Source: Elusimicrobiota bacterium (GTDB taxonomy: Bacteria; Elusimicrobiota; Elusimicrobia; UBA1565; JACRDR01). From it: a stretch of 18,151 bases of DNA. Below are positions 1 through 7,071 of this stretch, in pieces; the first letter of the stretch is position 1, and each line of letters opens with the position of its first letter. A program made the translations under genes and the position numbers. The notes beneath the pieces are model-generated. The model was not told where the DNA came from. It saw nothing but the letters and a program-made list of their open reading frames with translations, and made no database searches. Where the stretch lies: the NCBI GenBank assembly GCA_016207585.1, contig JACQPI010000004.1:1-18151 (forward strand), read 5' to 3'.

Positions 1-635
1 CCCTCCACGTCGCCCGCCTCCAATTTCGTCCTGGCGTCGTAGCTGTAGGCCGGGGCGCTCGGGTCGAGTCTCGCCCGTTCGGGCATGCGATATCGAGTCT
101 CTCGATACACCTGTTCCATTTTCTCGGTATGGAGGGCGTCGTGGACCTCCTTTGAGAACTTGTCTCTCTCTTGTAATCGGACCATCACCCTCGTCACCGT
201 TTCGTAGTACCGCTCTACCAACCGGGAAGCTTCCTCGGGGGATACCGCTACCTTCCGCCCTCCTTGTATTCCATAAGACAAGGCGAGGGCCTCCATGATT
301 TCTCTCAAGTCGCCAGCTATCTCGGGACGCATCTCGTAAAGCGGTCTTCCCTCGATCGTCCACTTCTGGTATTCGTGGTAGACTTCATGAAGCGCCTCTC
401 CACCTGGAAGGCCGTCAAGAGTTCCATGCAACCATGACGGCTCCTCTGCGCCGGAATCGGACGACGAGGCGCGCGGCACTTCGCCGGGCTGGGCTTCGGG
501 ATCCTTCGGAGGCGCTGATTCCCCTTTAGTTGGGGGAGGCATTTCTCCATCATGCGTCCGGACGTCTCGTGGAGCGCAGAGCGACCCCGCCGTCAGAAAC
601 AACACCACGCCCCACACGATCCGGGATGCATTCAT
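1..635 (-). CDS. Unknown secreted protein, N-terminal part (runs off the window)
   Basis: An open frame runs from an ATG at 633-635 to the window edge without a stop, giving at least 211 codons. The protein starts MNASRIVWGVVLFLTAGSLC and then APRDV, which looks like a signal peptide: a short basic start, a hydrophobic core, and a possible type I cleavage site near residue 21. The Cys does not sit in a good lipobox. Residues ~25-65 are rich in Pro, Glu and Ser and look disordered. The remainder is charged and probably helical, with Tyr-rich patches such as YHEYQKW and ERYYETV. I do not recognise the family and assign no function. The start is supported by a strong promoter about 40 bases upstream. 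There is no Shine-Dalgarno. Base composition looks less GC-rich than in the central genes. A different exported-protein role cannot be excluded because the C-terminus is missing. Confidence 0.7.
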   Translation of the reverse strand, partial: MNASRIVWGVVLFLTAGSLCAPRDVRTHDGEMPPPTKGESAPPKDPEAQPGEVPRASSSDSGAEEPSWLHGTLDGLPGGEALHEVYHEYQKWTIEGRPLYEMRPEIAGDLREIMEALALSYGIQGGRKVAVSPEEASRLVERYYETVTRVMVRLQERDKFSKEVHDALHTEKMEQVYRETRYRMPERARLDPSAPAYSYDARTKLEAGDVE

Positions 636-663
636 TTATCGACTTTAGTGCTATAACCAAACC

Positions 664-673
664 CTAGCGCTAG
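664..673. repeat. Perfect 10-bp palindrome at a transcription start
   Basis: CTAGCGCTAG reads the same on both strands. It overlaps the last two bases of the -10 box (672-677) and the predicted start point of the leftmost gene's promoter. That placement suits a repressor operator, but one short palindrome is weak evidence and could be chance. Confidence 0.35.
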
Positions 674-700
674 TGTAAATACCTCCCCTGGCGCTGTCAA
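672..700 (-). promoter_or_regulatory. Sigma-70-type promoter for the leftmost gene
   Basis: On the minus strand a perfect -35 TTGACA (695-700) is followed after exactly 17 bases by TACACT (672-677), which matches TATAAT at four of six positions including the key A2 and T6. Transcription would start near 665, leaving a leader of about 30 bases before the ATG at 635. The leader has no Shine-Dalgarno. The rest of the gap up to the next gene (701-799) shows nothing I can name. Confidence 0.75.
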
Positions 701-799
701 GGGCCCTGGCGCGCAAAATAGGTCAAGGCCGCCGGCGATTCGAGGCGAGCCGGGCCGCCAGGAGCGCGGCGGAGATCATGGCGCCGGCTTCACGAGGCC

Positions 800-2008
800 T
801 TACGGTTTTTTGATCGGATTGTTGTCGCCGGGGGGCTCTTTCGATTCCGGTTTTGGAGCCGGCATATCCTTGGGCAGATGGATTTCAATATGAGCCTTGG
901 CTCTAAGCGCCTTGGCGTATTTTTCCAGTTCGGCCTGGAATTTGAGATTGTAAACAAATTGAGAAACGTCGTCTTTCACCTTGTCGTAGGTGATCTTTTC
1001 CGCCGCCTTCTTCTCGAGCACGCGGATCAGGTGGTAGCCGAACTGGGTTTCCACCGGATCGCTGACGGCCCCCACCTGCGTGGCGAACGCGACCTTCTCG
1101 AACTCGGGCGGCAACCAACCATGGACGATGAATCCCAGGTCGCCGTTGCGCGCCGAGCTCTCCGTGTCGTCGGAATTTTTCCGGGCCAACTCGCCGAAAT
1201 CCTCTCCCATATCGATGCGTTTTCTGATATCCTGGATTCTCTGCAGGGCCTTGGTCTTTTCCACGAGAGCCGGCTTGGGGTCGAGCTTCACCAGGATATG
1301 AGCCACGCGAACGCGCTCCGAGGCGAGGTCCTTCATGCGAGATCCCAGGGCCAGGTAGGCCTGCCCTTCCTCCTCCGGCATGCCGGCCACCGCGCGGGTG
1401 TCGCCCTTGACGACGTACTGGAGCTTCTCAAAAGCGGCCCTCAGGTCCGCCTCTTCGGGAGGCTTCGCCAGAGGGCGGATATCCTCCTCCACGACCTTGC
1501 GGATCAGTATCTGCTTCCGGATTCGATCTCGGAACTGGTTCGGGGAGATGCCCCCCTTCCTGAGTTCGGCATCGAGGGCCGCGTCCATTTCCTCATCCGA
1601 CAAAAGCCTGCCCGCCTCGTCGCGCCGAAAGCTGCGCTCCTTCACCTCGGCAATTCCGCGGTCCACCTCCCGGTCGTGGATCTTTACTTTTTTCTTTTCC
1701 CCTTCCTGGGTCATCAACTCGTTGTCGATCATCTGGTCCAGCACCTTTCGCCGCAGCTGCTGGGGACCGTCCTTCTCGGCCAGCAAGGACGGGGCGATGC
1801 GCCTAAAATTCTCCAGGGCCGCGTCGAACTCCTTTTGATACTCGCTCAAGAGGACAGGCTGGCCGTTGACGGTAGCGACCGTGTCCTCCAGCACCGCCGA
1901 GCGGGCTTCGCTCCAGCCCGCGAACAAAGCCGCCAGCGCGACGACGGCCGCCGTCGAGGGCTGGAAGCCCCGACGGGCGCCCAAGGCGGCGTTAGTTGAA
2001 CTGGACAT
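800..2008 (-). CDS. Periplasmic SurA/PrsA-like peptidyl-prolyl isomerase (parvulin)
   Basis: This 402-residue protein would catalyse cis-trans isomerisation of prolyl bonds and act as a chaperone outside the cytoplasmic membrane. An N-terminal hydrophobic stretch (~18-36, AVVALAALFAG) looks like a signal peptide. Residues ~42-200 resemble the helical SurA_N-type chaperone region, with the typical start ATVNGQPVLLSEYQ. A single rotamase domain occupies ~232-335 and shows RVAHILVK, NGDLGF and QFGYHLIRV, as in active parvulins. The tail (~377-402) is Pro/Lys/Glu-rich and probably flexible. It has one rotamase domain, whereas E. coli SurA has two. The ATG lies inside the end of the preceding parvulin gene (17-bp overlap) and has a near-perfect Shine-Dalgarno, so the two are co-translated. 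The family assignment is firm; the clients (outer membrane or other exported proteins) are inferred. Confidence 0.93.
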   Translation of the reverse strand: MSSSTNAALGARRGFQPSTAAVVALAALFAGWSEARSAVLEDTVATVNGQPVLLSEYQKEFDAALENFRRIAPSLLAEKDGPQQLRRKVLDQMIDNELMTQEGEKKKVKIHDREVDRGIAEVKERSFRRDEAGRLLSDEEMDAALDAELRKGGISPNQFRDRIRKQILIRKVVEEDIRPLAKPPEEADLRAAFEKLQYVVKGDTRAVAGMPEEEGQAYLALGSRMKDLASERVRVAHILVKLDPKPALVEKTKALQRIQDIRKRIDMGEDFGELARKNSDDTESSARNGDLGFIVHGWLPPEFEKVAFATQVGAVSDPVETQFGYHLIRVLEKKAAEKITYDKVKDDVSQFVYNLKFQAELEKYAKALRAKAHIEIHLPKDMPAPKPESKEPPGDNNPIKKP

Positions 2009-2834
2009 CCATCACCTCCACCGGGTAGCGCGACTGCAGCGACTGCAGATGGCGGTCGAGCTTTTGCTTTTCCATCGTCTTGCGGATGCGCTCCTCCGCC
2101 GCATCGAAAGAAAGTTTGCGCTCCGACTCCTTGCGCAGGATATGGTAGCCGAACTTGCTGCGCACGGGCCCGAGCGTCTCTCCGGTCCGGCCGCGGAAAA
2201 TCACGTCTTCCAGCTCGGGGATCACCTCCCCGTAGATCGCCGGCCTCATCATTCCCCCGGAGATCGCCGTTTCTGCGTCCAGGGACTTCGTCTTGGCCAG
2301 GCTCGAGAAGTTCGTTCCCCCCCTCAGCTTGCGCAGGGCGCTCTCCGCCTCGTCCGAGGTCGCCAACAGGATATGGCGCACCAAGACCTCCCGGGGATGG
2401 CGGTCGTAGTGCGCGCGCACCTCCTCATCGGACACCAAGAGGGTCCCCCGGCGGCGCAGATCCTCCAGCCATAACCGCATGAGGAGGTAGTCCCGCCCCT
2501 CGGCGAGCCGCTCCTCCTCCTCGGCCCGCAACCGGTCCATTTGGGCCTTGAATTCGGAGCTGTTGAGCACGCCGGCGTCCGTCGCGGCCGAGAGCATCAT
2601 TTTTTCTCGAATGAGAACGTCCAGAAACTGCCTGCGGCCGTTGAGCGTCAATACGTAATTTTGATACTCCTGGGTCACCTCTCCAAGCCGCCGGCGGAAC
2701 TCCGCCTCGGTGATGGCAAGCTTTCCGACCCGCGCCAGGACGGGGTCCCGGCGCCGGCTGCAACCCAGGAAAACGACGAAACCCAGGCCGAGGACGGCCA
2801 AAACAAGGACCGGGGCGAATCGTCTCGCTGTCAT
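1992..2834 (-). CDS. Parvulin-type peptidyl-prolyl isomerase, predicted lipoprotein
   Basis: The 280-residue protein begins MTARRFAPVLVLAVLGLGFV and continues VFLGCSRRR. This is a basic start, a hydrophobic core and a lipobox-like V-F-L-G-C with the lipidation Cys at residue 25; Phe at -3 is not the usual Leu. It should be anchored to a membrane facing the periplasm. Residues ~30-145 form a helical chaperone-like region (VGKLAITEAEFRRRL). The rotamase domain is at ~148-240, with VRHILLAT, ISGGMM and KFGYHILRK. ISGGMM replaces the common NGGDLG loop, so activity may be reduced. It is the first gene of a two-gene unit with the next parvulin, which overlaps it by 17 bp. mfd lies upstream across a 232-bp gap. 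mfd next to parvulin genes is, from memory, a common arrangement in several Gram-negative phyla. Confidence 0.92.
   Translation of the reverse strand: MTARRFAPVLVLAVLGLGFVVFLGCSRRRDPVLARVGKLAITEAEFRRRLGEVTQEYQNYVLTLNGRRQFLDVLIREKMMLSAATDAGVLNSSEFKAQMDRLRAEEEERLAEGRDYLLMRLWLEDLRRRGTLLVSDEEVRAHYDRHPREVLVRHILLATSDEAESALRKLRGGTNFSSLAKTKSLDAETAISGGMMRPAIYGEVIPELEDVIFRGRTGETLGPVRSKFGYHILRKESERKLSFDAAEERIRKTMEKQKLDRHLQSLQSRYPVEVMDVQFN
2011..2019 (-). promoter_or_regulatory. Perfect Shine-Dalgarno inside an upstream gene
   Basis: GGAGGTGAT on the minus strand matches the 16S anti-Shine-Dalgarno over nine bases and ends two bases before the ATG at 2008. It lies within the last codons of the preceding parvulin gene, so it fixes the start of the second parvulin and explains how it is translated despite the overlap. 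Confidence 0.85.
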
Positions 2835-2841
2835 GGCCGAT

Positions 2842-2871
2842 ACTCTAACATTTTGCCTGGAAAAGCGGCAA
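2842..2871 (-). promoter_or_regulatory. Extended -10 promoter for the parvulin pair
   Basis: On the minus strand TTGCCG (2866-2871, four of six -35 matches) is followed after 18 bases by TAGAGT (2842-2847). An extended -10 TG one base upstream completes the string TGTTAGAGT (2842-2850). Only seven bases separate the -10 from the ATG at 2834, so the transcript would begin at or within a base or two of the start codon, which means a leaderless message. Confidence 0.55.
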
Positions 2872-2884
2872 ACTCACAATTTGC
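2868..2884. repeat. Small inverted repeat overlapping a -35 box
   Basis: GCAAA and TTTGC are separated by seven bases and overlap the candidate -35 (2866-2871) of the parvulin promoter. The spacing would put the half-sites about one helical turn apart, as in dimeric repressor operators. The arms are only 5 bp, so chance is a real alternative. Confidence 0.25.
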
Positions 2885-2950
2885 GGATGGAAGGGCTTAA
2901 AGTCCCCGCCATGGTTTCGGAATCGGGGAGGGGAGGTGTCTTGCGGATGA

Positions 2951-2987
2951 TTTCTCTAAGATCAAATTATCTTGATCTTTGGAGAAA
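2951..2987. repeat. Long imperfect palindrome or hairpin between mfd and the parvulin genes
   Basis: The arms are TTTCTC (2951-2956) and AAGATCAA (2958-2965), then a 6-base loop, then TTGATCTT (2972-2979) and GAGAAA (2982-2987). The two paired blocks total 14 bp and are separated by a small internal mismatch. Neither strand has a T-run after it, so it is not an ordinary intrinsic terminator. It could protect the 3' end of the mfd message, act as a Rho-assisted stop, or bind a protein. Part of it is also in a 9-base direct repeat, TCTTTGGAG at 2976-2984 and 2991-2999. The surroundings are clearly AT-richer than the neighbouring genes. Confidence 0.6.
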
Positions 2988-3010
2988 CTGTCTTTGGAGG
3001 ATACGCACCT

Positions 3011-3034
3011 CCCGACAGCGCCGGGCTGTCAGGG
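3011..3034. repeat. GC-rich hairpin downstream of mfd
   Basis: GACAGC (3014-3019) and GCTGTC (3025-3030) pair around a 5-base loop. CCC (3011-3013) and GGG (3032-3034) extend the stem past a single bulged A. It starts about 33 bases after the mfd stop. It has no T-run on either side, so it is a candidate message-end structure rather than a proven terminator. Confidence 0.5.
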
Positions 3035-3066
3035 GATTAATTGCGCTGTGTATAAAAACCGGCAAT

Positions 3067-6000
3067 CTAGTTGAACCCCTCCAAGAACTCGCTTAACCAC
3101 GATACGGGATCCCGTTTCGCGAGACGAATGCGAAGGCCCTCGCCCTCTCCTTCCAGCGATCTCAAGAACTCGAGGCGGCCCTCATAGCGGCGCCTCCATT
3201 TCTCTATGACCCCGGAGGCCAGGGTAACGTCGGGGCGAAATCGGAGCTCGATAGAGTCGGCACGCCGCGCGACCTCCCGGATGCCCAGCGCCGAGGCCCC
3301 GCAGCGCAATTCCATGAGACGGAACAGATTTTGAACCGGGACCGGGGCCGGCCCCGAGAGATCCTCCAGCTCGCGACGCAACCGGGGGAGATCCTCTTTA
3401 GAGGCGGCCAGGAGGCGCTTGTAGAAGTCCAAGCGCTGGAACTCGCCCGGCAGATAGTCGCCCGGCAAAAACGCGTCGATGCCCAGGTCCAGGTGGACCG
3501 GCGCAGCCGCGGGCGCGCTCGCCTGCCCCCTCAGCCGCGATATCTCCTCCTGCAGGAGCTCGCAGTAATATTCGAAGCCGATCGCGTTCATGAACCCGTG
3601 CTGCTTGGAGCCCAACAAATCTCCGGCCCCTCGAATCTCCAAATCCCTCAAGGCGAGCTTGAAACCCGACCCCAGCTCCGAGAATTCGCGCAGGGCCGAG
3701 AGCCGCCGGCGCGCCTCCTCGGCGAGCGCGTGGATGTCGCTCATCGCCTCGGGATGGAACAGGTAGCAGTACGCCTTGCGCCGCTCCCGGCCGATGCGCC
3801 CGCGCAGCTGATAGAGCTGAGCCAGGCCGAAGTCCTGGGCGTCCTCCACGAGCAAGGTGTTGACGGTCGGGATGTCGAGGCCGGACTCGATGATCGAGGA
3901 GGCGACGAGAACGTCGAACTTGCGGCCGAAGAAATCCCACATCGCCCTCTCTAAGGGATCGCTGCGCATCTGGCCGTGAGCCGTCGCAAAACGCGCCTCC
4001 GGAATCAGGCCTCGCAGCTCCTCCACTTTCTTCGCGAGCGTGCGGACCCGGTTGTGCACATAGTAGGCCTGCCCCCCCCGGGCCAACTCCGAGCGGATGG
4101 CCTCCGCCACCCGTTGCGGCGACCAGGGCCCAACCCACGTGGCGACGCTCTGGCGCCCTATGGGAGCGCTCTGGATCAAGGAGACTCCTCTCAGGCCGGA
4201 CAGGGCTTGGTAGAGGGTCCTGGGAATGGGCGTCGCCGACAGGCTCAAAGCGTCCACCCCCTCCTTGAGGGCCCTGAGGCGCTGCTTGTCCTTCACTCCG
4301 AAACGATGCTCTTCATCGATGATCAAAAGCCCCAGGTCGCGAAAGGCGATATCGGCGGACAAGAGCCGGTGAGTCCCTATGACGATGTCGATCTTCCCGG
4401 TTTTCAGATCCTCGATCACCCGTTCCTGCGCGGCCCTGGATTGGAAGCGGCTGAGCATCGCTATCCGGACCGGATACTCCGCGAAACGTTGCGTGAAGGT
4501 GCGGGCGTGCTGGTCCGCCAGGATCGTGGTCGGCACCAGGACCGCGGCCTGCTTGAGCCCCGCGACGCATTTCATCGCGGCGCGCATCGCCACCTCGGTC
4601 TTCCCGTAGCCCACGTCGCCCACCACGAGGCGGTCCATGGGATGCGGCGACGTCATGTCCCGCTTCACTTCCTCGATCGCCCGGCGCTGGTCCTGCGTCT
4701 CCTCGAAAGGGAACGCCGCCGCGAATTCCTCCTCCATGTGGGTGTCCGGCGCGAAGGCGTGCCCCGGCCGGGCCGCCCGGGCGGCCTCCAGCTTGAGGAT
4801 CTGCTCCGCGATGTCTTGCACGCCCTCGCGGACGCGGTCCTTGATCTCCTCCCAACTGCGGCTGTCCAGGGAAGAGAGCCGCGGCCGAGCGCCTTCCGAC
4901 GCGACGTATTTCTGCACCATGCGAAAGTCCGGCAGCGGCACGTACAGCTTGTCCGAAGCCCGGTACTCGACCAGGAGGCAATCCATGCTGCCCTCCTCCG
5001 CCGTCTGGACGGGGCGGATGCCCAAATATCGTCCGATCCCATGCTGCTGATGCACGACATAGTCGCCCGACTTGAGCGCTCCCAGGCGGACCGGCTTGCC
5101 GCCGGGTTCCAACCCTTGCCAGGGGCGGCCAGGGCGGTACGATCTATGAAAAAGCTCCGAAGAGGTTATGACGGCAAGGCGAAGTCCCGGATGGATGAAG
5201 CCCTCGCGCAGCGGCCCGATCAAGAATTGACAGGGCTGGGGCAGCTTTCCCTCCAGAAGCTCCTGGACCCTCTCGTCCTCACCGGCGTTCAAGGAGTAGA
5301 GCAGTATCTTGCAGCCGTCGCGCTGCCACGCCTGCATCTCGCGAACCCACCAATCGACACCCCCCTGGATATGGGGGACGGCCCGGGCGCCGTAATCCTC
5401 CCCGGGAAGGTCGCCGATCCTCAGGCACGGCGCCGAAGAGGGCTCGGGAAGAGAGAGCCCTTCCTCCGCGAGCCATAAAACGGGAGGGGATTGCGGCGAC
5501 GCAAGCTCCAACCACCGAGCCAAAGGTTCCGACGGCCGATCCTTCTCGGCGCGCGCATGCACGGGCAGCAGAACCGTCTCCCCGATAAAATCGCCTCCGG
5601 CCTGCGTCGCGACGTCGAAGCCCCGGATCGACTCGACCGCGCTTTCGTTGTAGAGCAGCCGGACGGCGCGCAGGGGCTCCAGTTGAAAAAAATCGACCAC
5701 CGCCCCGCGGACCGCGAACTCCCCGGGGCTTTCCACGAAATCGACGCGATGATAGCCCAAACGGGCGAGCGATTCCACAAGCCGGCCCATGGGAAGCGTC
5801 TGCCCGCTCTGGATTCCAAGCCTGCCGGCCGCGAAGTCGGCGGGGGATGGAACCCGATGATCCAACAGGTCGCCCAAGACCAAAGCGATTTGGGAGCCGG
5901 ACGACAGTCTTTCAAAAGCCGCGGCATGGCCGCGCTCGTCCTCGCCGAAAAACGCCGGAGCCGAAAGCCGGGGGGGCGCCTCGGGGAACAGCACGGCAAG

Positions 6001-6162
6001 GGCCGCGAGCGCGTCGGCCAGGTCCTCCAAGTCCTCCTCGCGGCTCCGGATGAAGACCAGGCGCCCTCCCCGATGCCGCAAAAGGCGGGGAGAAGCCGAG
6101 CGGCCGCTGAGAATGGAAAGCCCAAGGTGAGCCCAGGCTCCCGAAGAGGGAACGCCGATCAC
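3067..6162 (-). CDS. mfd: Transcription-repair coupling factor Mfd
   Basis: This ATP-driven translocase removes RNA polymerase stalled at DNA lesions and recruits UvrA. With the GTG start at 6162 the protein has 1031 residues, against about 1150 in E. coli. Most of the shortfall lies at ~200-365, the variable domain 3 region. In order: UvrB-like N-terminal region with RGAVVDFFQ (~152-160); RNA polymerase-interacting domain beginning GDYVVHQQHGIGRY (~367-380); Walker A GDVGYGKT (515-522); DEEH box (616-619); SATPIPRT (642-649); LRGRIGR (786-792); and the C-terminal TRCF domain (~895-1000). All helicase motifs look intact. I chose the GTG because it overlaps the hemC stop as GTGA. A longer frame reaches 6273, but those extra residues lie wholly inside hemC and are not Mfd-like. 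It is the last gene of the ccsA-hemA-hemC run. Confidence 0.97.
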   Translation of the reverse strand: MIGVPSSGAWAHLGLSILSGRSASPRLLRHRGGRLVFIRSREEDLEDLADALAALAVLFPEAPPRLSAPAFFGEDERGHAAAFERLSSGSQIALVLGDLLDHRVPSPADFAAGRLGIQSGQTLPMGRLVESLARLGYHRVDFVESPGEFAVRGAVVDFFQLEPLRAVRLLYNESAVESIRGFDVATQAGGDFIGETVLLPVHARAEKDRPSEPLARWLELASPQSPPVLWLAEEGLSLPEPSSAPCLRIGDLPGEDYGARAVPHIQGGVDWWVREMQAWQRDGCKILLYSLNAGEDERVQELLEGKLPQPCQFLIGPLREGFIHPGLRLAVITSSELFHRSYRPGRPWQGLEPGGKPVRLGALKSGDYVVHQQHGIGRYLGIRPVQTAEEGSMDCLLVEYRASDKLYVPLPDFRMVQKYVASEGARPRLSSLDSRSWEEIKDRVREGVQDIAEQILKLEAARAARPGHAFAPDTHMEEEFAAAFPFEETQDQRRAIEEVKRDMTSPHPMDRLVVGDVGYGKTEVAMRAAMKCVAGLKQAAVLVPTTILADQHARTFTQRFAEYPVRIAMLSRFQSRAAQERVIEDLKTGKIDIVIGTHRLLSADIAFRDLGLLIIDEEHRFGVKDKQRLRALKEGVDALSLSATPIPRTLYQALSGLRGVSLIQSAPIGRQSVATWVGPWSPQRVAEAIRSELARGGQAYYVHNRVRTLAKKVEELRGLIPEARFATAHGQMRSDPLERAMWDFFGRKFDVLVASSIIESGLDIPTVNTLLVEDAQDFGLAQLYQLRGRIGRERRKAYCYLFHPEAMSDIHALAEEARRRLSALREFSELGSGFKLALRDLEIRGAGDLLGSKQHGFMNAIGFEYYCELLQEEISRLRGQASAPAAAPVHLDLGIDAFLPGDYLPGEFQRLDFYKRLLAASKEDLPRLRRELEDLSGPAPVPVQNLFRLMELRCGASALGIREVARRADSIELRFRPDVTLASGVIEKWRRRYEGRLEFLRSLEGEGEGLRIRLAKRDPVSWLSEFLEGFN

Positions 6163-7067
6163 GGGTTTAGTATCTTGCGGACCATGGCCACGACGAGCGC
6201 TTGGAGGCTTTCCGCCCGGGCAGGGCACTCTTCGCTCCATCGCAGCGGACGCTCTCCCGCTTCGTCGGACCAAAAAGCGTGGAGACGGAATTTATCTTCC
6301 CGGCGCGCGACATGCGCGCCCAGCGGGCTCCGGCAGCCGCCTCCTACCCGCCGCATGAAGTCGCGCTCCGCTTCCACGGCGAGCCGGGTCGGCGCGTCGT
6401 CGACGCGAGCAAGAATTTCCAGAAGGTCGGAGCGATCCTCTCGGGCCTCGATCGCCAGCGCCCCTTGGCCCGGGGCGGGCACCATCTCCTCGATCTCCAG
6501 GGTTTCCTGAAGAGCCGCCTCGCGCCCCAGCCTCCGCAATCCCGCCTTGGCCAGGATGATCCCGTCGCACAGGCCCTCCTCGACGCGCCGCAGGCGCGTA
6601 TCCACGTTGCCGCGCATGGAGACGCATTCGACGCCGGGACGCGACAGGGCGAGCTGAATGCGGCGGCGCAGGGCCGAGGTGCCCACCTTGGCCCCGCTCC
6701 CCAACCGGTCCCAAGTCGGGGACGCGGGACCTCGAATGTAGACATCCCGCGCATCCTCGCGCGCCGGATAGGCCGCCACGCGCAGGCCCGCCGGAAGTTC
6801 GGCCGGCAGGTCCTTGCAGGAATGGACCGCGAAATCGATCGAACCCTCCAGCAGCGCGTCCTCTATCTCCTTAACGAACATTGCCTTGACGTTGGCCGCC
6901 TCCGGAGGAGCGGCAGGAAACGCGGCGGCAAAGCGATCCCCGCTGGTATGAATGATCACCGGCTCCGCTTCCAGGCCCGGAAGAAGCTCCCTCAACCGCC
7001 GCGCGAACTGGCTCGACTGGGCCAGTGCGAGGGCGGAGCCGCGCGTGCCGTACCTGATTTTTCTCAT
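6159..7067 (-). CDS. hemC: Hydroxymethylbilane synthase (porphobilinogen deaminase)
   Basis: HemC joins four porphobilinogen units into hydroxymethylbilane in the cytoplasm, an early step of haem, sirohaem and corrinoid synthesis. The 302-residue length is normal. It shows the N-terminal IRYGTRGSALALAQ, the catalytic Asp in HSCKDLP (Asp86), VGTSALRRR (~128-136), MRGNVDTRLR (~151-160), PAPGQGALAIE (~198-208) and the dipyrromethane-cofactor Cys in GGGCRSPLGAH (Cys245). The ATG lies 4 bases after the stop of the TPR gene, with AAGGGG a suitable distance upstream. Its TGA overlaps the mfd GTG. No hemD or hemB is in the window, so uroporphyrinogen III synthase must be elsewhere. Confidence 0.97.
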   Translation of the reverse strand: MRKIRYGTRGSALALAQSSQFARRLRELLPGLEAEPVIIHTSGDRFAAAFPAAPPEAANVKAMFVKEIEDALLEGSIDFAVHSCKDLPAELPAGLRVAAYPAREDARDVYIRGPASPTWDRLGSGAKVGTSALRRRIQLALSRPGVECVSMRGNVDTRLRRVEEGLCDGIILAKAGLRRLGREAALQETLEIEEMVPAPGQGALAIEAREDRSDLLEILARVDDAPTRLAVEAERDFMRRVGGGCRSPLGAHVARREDKFRLHAFWSDEAGERPLRWSEECPARAESLQALVVAMVRKILNP

Positions 7068-7071
7068 CGGC

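Noticed and set aside
650..679. Alternative promoter TTTACA-N18-TATAGC for the leftmost gene
   Set aside because: The -10 lacks the important final T and the overlapping TTGACA-N17-TACACT is clearly better; it cannot be excluded as a secondary start.
878..1999. Long open frame on the plus strand opposite the soluble parvulin gene
   Set aside because: It is a mirror of the minus-strand gene in GC-rich DNA; its translation has no recognisable domain, while the minus strand encodes a clear parvulin.
2951..3034. Intrinsic terminators after mfd
   Set aside because: Both hairpins lack a T-run on either strand, so they are listed as repeats or structures, not terminators.
6163..6273. Upstream extension of the mfd frame to 6273
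   Set aside because: It lies wholly inside hemC and encodes Arg/Pro/Gly-rich sequence unlike Mfd; the GTG overlapping the hemC stop is better.
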